A DNA stretch of 10,006 bases, from the NCBI GenBank assembly GCA_937897665.1, contig CALCPB010000461.1:1-10006 (forward strand), written 5' to 3'. A program made the translations under genes and the position numbers. Below the pieces are notes generated by a model. That model ran no database searches and had not been told where the DNA came from. It saw only the letters and a list, made by a program, of their open reading frames with translations. Below are positions 8,183 through 10,006 of this stretch, one piece after another. How positions within the stretch are numbered: the first letter of the stretch is position 1; each line of letters starts with the position of its first letter. The DNA is from an uncultured Halomicronema sp. GTDB taxonomy: Bacteria > Cyanobacteriota > Cyanobacteriia > Phormidesmidales > Phormidesmidaceae.

Positions 8183-9067
8183 ATGAATGGCAACTTACGG
8201 GTCGGGAATCTGTTTGGGATTCCCTTCTATGTCAATGTTTCTTGGTTTTTAGTTTTAGCCCTAATCACGTGGAACTACGGCAGTGCCCTGTCCGGGGCCT
8301 TTCCCACGTTGCCCGGCACGCTGCCTTGGCTGTTGGGCTTGGCGGCGGCGCTGCTGCTGTTTAGCTCGGTGTTAGCCCATGAGCTGGGTCACAGCTTTGC
8401 GGCCATTCAGCAAGGGATTGGCGTCAACTCCATCACGCTGTTTTTGTTCGGCGGGCTCGCGGCCCTCGAAAAAGAGTCAGACAACCCTGGTGGTGCCTTT
8501 AAGGTGGCGATCGCTGGGCCGGTGGTCAGTCTGGTGTTGTTTGCGCTGCTTTCTACCGTGGGTCAGGTGTTCGCTCTGGGTGGGCCGGTGGGCGCGATCG
8601 TGTCGCTGTTGGCTTACATCAACTTGGCCCTGGGCGTATTTAACCTGCTGCCCGGTCTGCCGCTAGATGGGGGCAACGTGCTTAAGGCGATTGTCTGGAA
8701 GGTGACCGGTAACCCTTATAAGGGCACGGCGTTTGCGAGTCGAGTCGGACAGGTGATTGGTTGGTTGGCGATCGGCATCGGTACTGCCGCCATTCTACGC
8801 ATCAGCACGTTTGGCAGCAGCTGGACGCTGCTCATCGGCTGGTTTTTGCTGAGCAACGCCAACCGCTCTGCTCAATCAGCATCGGTACAGCAGCGTCTGG
8901 ATGGTCTCACCGCCCAGGATGCGCTGGTCGATAATAGTCCCATCGTGGCTCAGCAAGCTTCGTTGCGAGAGTTTGCCGATGAGGTGTTGCTGAACTCAAC
9001 GGGCAATTGGCAGCGATTTTTAGTCGTGGATACTGAGGGCCAGCTAGTCGGCACAATATCAGAATAG
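8183..9067 (+). CDS. M50 site-2 protease-like intramembrane metalloprotease, cut in its CBS module
   Basis: A 294-residue reading of an integral-membrane zinc protease. HELGH at 66-70 supplies two zinc ligands and the catalytic glutamate. NLLPGLPLDGG at 154-164 supplies aspartate 162, the third ligand. FGGLA at 89-93 and GPVVS at 112-116 are also family marks. About six hydrophobic segments run from residue 18 to 226. From about 236 a cytosolic CBS module begins (DGLTAQDALVDNSPIV, then FLVVDTEGQLVGTIS). In relatives this module has two CBS repeats, thought to bind adenine nucleotides and control the protease. Here the first repeat is ended by TAG at 9065-9067. The same frame then continues with DLHTVSRDRWAVTTVGDVMT to 9322, so the intact gene would be 379 residues. 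The whole protease core is present and may still work. The stop could be a true mutation, a read-through codon or an assembly error. Family known; substrate unknown. Confidence 0.9.
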   Translation: MNGNLRVGNLFGIPFYVNVSWFLVLALITWNYGSALSGAFPTLPGTLPWLLGLAAALLLFSSVLAHELGHSFAAIQQGIGVNSITLFLFGGLAALEKESDNPGGAFKVAIAGPVVSLVLFALLSTVGQVFALGGPVGAIVSLLAYINLALGVFNLLPGLPLDGGNVLKAIVWKVTGNPYKGTAFASRVGQVIGWLAIGIGTAAILRISTFGSSWTLLIGWFLLSNANRSAQSASVQQRLDGLTAQDALVDNSPIVAQQASLREFADEVLLNSTGNWQRFLVVDTEGQLVGTISE

Positions 9068-9079
9068 GACCTGCATACG

Positions 9080-9322
9080 GTGTCTCGCGATCGCTGGGCT
9101 GTGACGACCGTAGGCGATGTGATGACAGCCGAAACGGCGCTCACCACCATTCGCTCTAATGAATCACTCCTCGACGTCGTGCAAACCCTCGAAGCGCAGA
9201 AGCTCTCGGTGCTTGCCGTGATTCGTGACAACGGTCAGCTAATGGGCTTATTGGAGAAGCAAGCGATTGTCCGGCTCATGCAAGGGCAAACGTCTGCGAT
9301 TAATCCGGTACCGGCCAAGTAG
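9080..9322 (+). pseudogene. Detached second CBS repeat of the site-2 protease
   Basis: It continues the protease in the same frame after the TAG at 9065-9067. Counting from GTG 9080, 80 residues remain, holding the second CBS repeat: VGDVMTAETALTTIRSNESL at the front and LSVLAVIRDNGQLMGLLEKQ at the end. The alignment runs without frame loss across the stop (GTISE, stop, DLHTV), so one base change from GAG or CAG would explain it. AGGA at 9066-9069, overlapping the stop, is ten bases before the GTG, so re-initiation could make a free CBS fragment. I call it a broken part of one gene rather than an independent gene. The reading is not degraded anywhere else, so the break is recent or not real. 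Confidence 0.7.
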
Positions 9323-9341
9323 CCCAACTCTGGAGGCTGGC

Positions 9342-9369
9342 ACCGGTTCCAACAGAAATCTGAACCGGT
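9342..9369 (+). terminator. Hairpin after the protease gene
   Basis: ACCGGTTC (9342-9349) and GAACCGGT (9362-9369) pair perfectly around a 12-base loop, 20 bases after the stop. TTCTTG follows rather than a clean T-run, so it is a weak terminator at best, standing ahead of the strong one at 9392-9430. Confidence 0.4.
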
Positions 9370-9391
9370 TTCTTGCCCGCTTGTTCATACT

Positions 9392-9430
9392 AAAAACGCC
9401 GTTCACACAATCAGTGTGAACGGCGTTTTT
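9392..9430. terminator. Two-way intrinsic terminator
   Basis: AAAAACGCCGTTCACAC (9392-9408) and GTGTGAACGGCGTTTTT (9414-9430) are perfect 17-base inverted arms with the loop AATCA. The GC-rich core is flanked by five A on the left and five T on the right, so it ends transcription on either strand. On plus it closes the protease transcript; on minus it closes the initiator tRNA transcript. Confidence 0.92.
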
Positions 9431-9438
9431 AAGTTGCT

Positions 9439-9515
<77 letters not shown>

Positions 9516-9526
9516 TCGGCTTAACA

Positions 9527-9532
9527 AGTATA
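9527..9532 (-). promoter_or_regulatory. -10 box of the initiator tRNA gene
   Basis: Read on minus, TATACT stands 11 bases ahead of the tRNA 5' end. No -35 box at the usual 16-18 base distance is convincing; TTGCAT (complement of 9560-9565) is too far. Confidence 0.4.
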
Positions 9533-9561
9533 GCGATAAAATCGCCATCTGCGTGGCGCAT

Positions 9562-9598
9562 GCAAAAATAAATCGGCCAGTATTTTAAATCAGCCGAT
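9562..9598 (-). terminator. Intrinsic terminator of the asparaginase gene
   Basis: Read on minus, just after the stop codon, ATCGGC pairs with GCCGAT (complements of 9593-9598 and 9572-9577) around a 15-base AT-rich loop. It is followed by TTATTTTTG. The stem is only six pairs, but position and T-tail fit. Confidence 0.5.
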
Positions 9599-9600
9599 AT

Positions 9601-10006
9601 TTACAGAAAGGCCAGCTCCCCTTGTACATCTAAACGTTTGTACTGACTCAAAACCATATAGTCTGAAGCCAAAGCTTCAGAGATATCCGGAGTAATCCAC
9701 CCCAGTTGTCGCAATAGATGGACCGCCACAGCTGACTTAGCGCGTTTAGAGCCATCCAGAACTTTAATGGCTAGACCAAGCCCTTCGCCCACACGCCCTA
9801 TGCATTGAATCCCTTCAGCACCGGACTTGCTGACCAAAGCCCCTTGGGTTGCTTGCATTAGGTCAGTATCAAAAGCTTGAGGTCCCGCAACCAGCTCAGG
9901 GTGATGGGTCATGGCCCGCACGATCCGCTCCATCGCAATATTATTCCCGGAAGCTAGCTGAGCAAAGAGGGACGCCATCTGGTGGAGGGTCATGACATAG
10001 GTGGGC
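9601..10006 (-). CDS. L-asparaginase II-type protein, C-terminal part
   Basis: The last 135 or so residues of a gene that enters from beyond the window end. The frame is open to 10006 and reads PTYVMTLHQMASLFAQLA, so the ATG at 9993 is internal and not the start. Marks of the Asparaginase_II family (PF06089) are the MASLFAQLA helix, HPELVAGPQAFDTDLMQAT, the glycine-rich SKSGAEGIQC, GLGLAIKVLDGSKRA and a closing helix VAVHLLRQLGWI. The family is thought to hydrolyse L-asparagine to aspartate and ammonia; activity of the cyanobacterial members is assumed. The catalytic N-terminal portion is not visible here. The gene ends in TAA at 9601-9603 and is followed by its own weak terminator ahead of the tRNA. 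Confidence 0.85.
   Translation of the reverse strand, partial: PTYVMTLHQMASLFAQLASGNNIAMERIVRAMTHHPELVAGPQAFDTDLMQATQGALVSKSGAEGIQCIGRVGEGLGLAIKVLDGSKRAKSAVAVHLLRQLGWITPDISEALASDYMVLSQYKRLDVQGELAFL

Noticed and set aside
9991..9993. ATG as the start of the asparaginase
   Set aside because: The frame continues upstream through PTYV to the window end and matches the family there, so this methionine is internal.

Overview
The window comes from a filamentous cyanobacterium. The octamer GCGATCGC (HIP1), typical of cyanobacterial genomes, recurs throughout, and the window carries hetR, a gene known from almost all filamentous cyanobacteria. No nitrogenase or heterocyst structural genes are present, so the window does not show whether the strain makes heterocysts.

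Layout. 1-214 holds no gene, only a short GC-rich palindrome. A small single-span membrane protein lies on the minus strand (215-457). After a 393-base intergenic region, a run of plus-strand genes begins: a FAD-dependent oxidoreductase (851-2689); a secreted 117-residue protein with four RGSGR-type pentapeptides (2756-3109, PatX-like); hetR (3482-4465); a CpdA-like metallophosphoesterase (4808-5626); a membrane-bound two-PAS histidine kinase (5778-8021); and a rhomboid-unrelated M50 site-2 protease whose CBS module is cut by an in-frame TAG (8183-9067 and 9080-9322). A near-perfect two-way terminator (9392-9430) closes this run. The minus strand then carries an initiator tRNA-Met (9439-9515) and the C-terminal part of an L-asparaginase II-type gene (9601 to the window end).

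The central find is the patX-hetR pair. HetR is the master activator of heterocyst differentiation. It is restrained by peptides carrying RGSGR, which bind its C-terminal hood domain. Here inhibitor and regulator are adjacent and co-oriented, 372 bases apart. The residues known to contact the peptide in Anabaena HetR are conserved. The candidate inhibitor precursor has four motif copies (three RGSGR, one RGTGR) behind a signal peptide, so one precursor could give several peptides. Its leader has an 11-pair hairpin covering the ribosome binding site, and the same stretch contains half of the HetR operator palindrome. The patX-hetR gap has its own hairpin and a direct repeat.

The other genes look like independent units. 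The histidine kinase has no response regulator beside it. Any link between the phosphodiesterase, the kinase or the protease and the HetR circuit is speculation based on position only.
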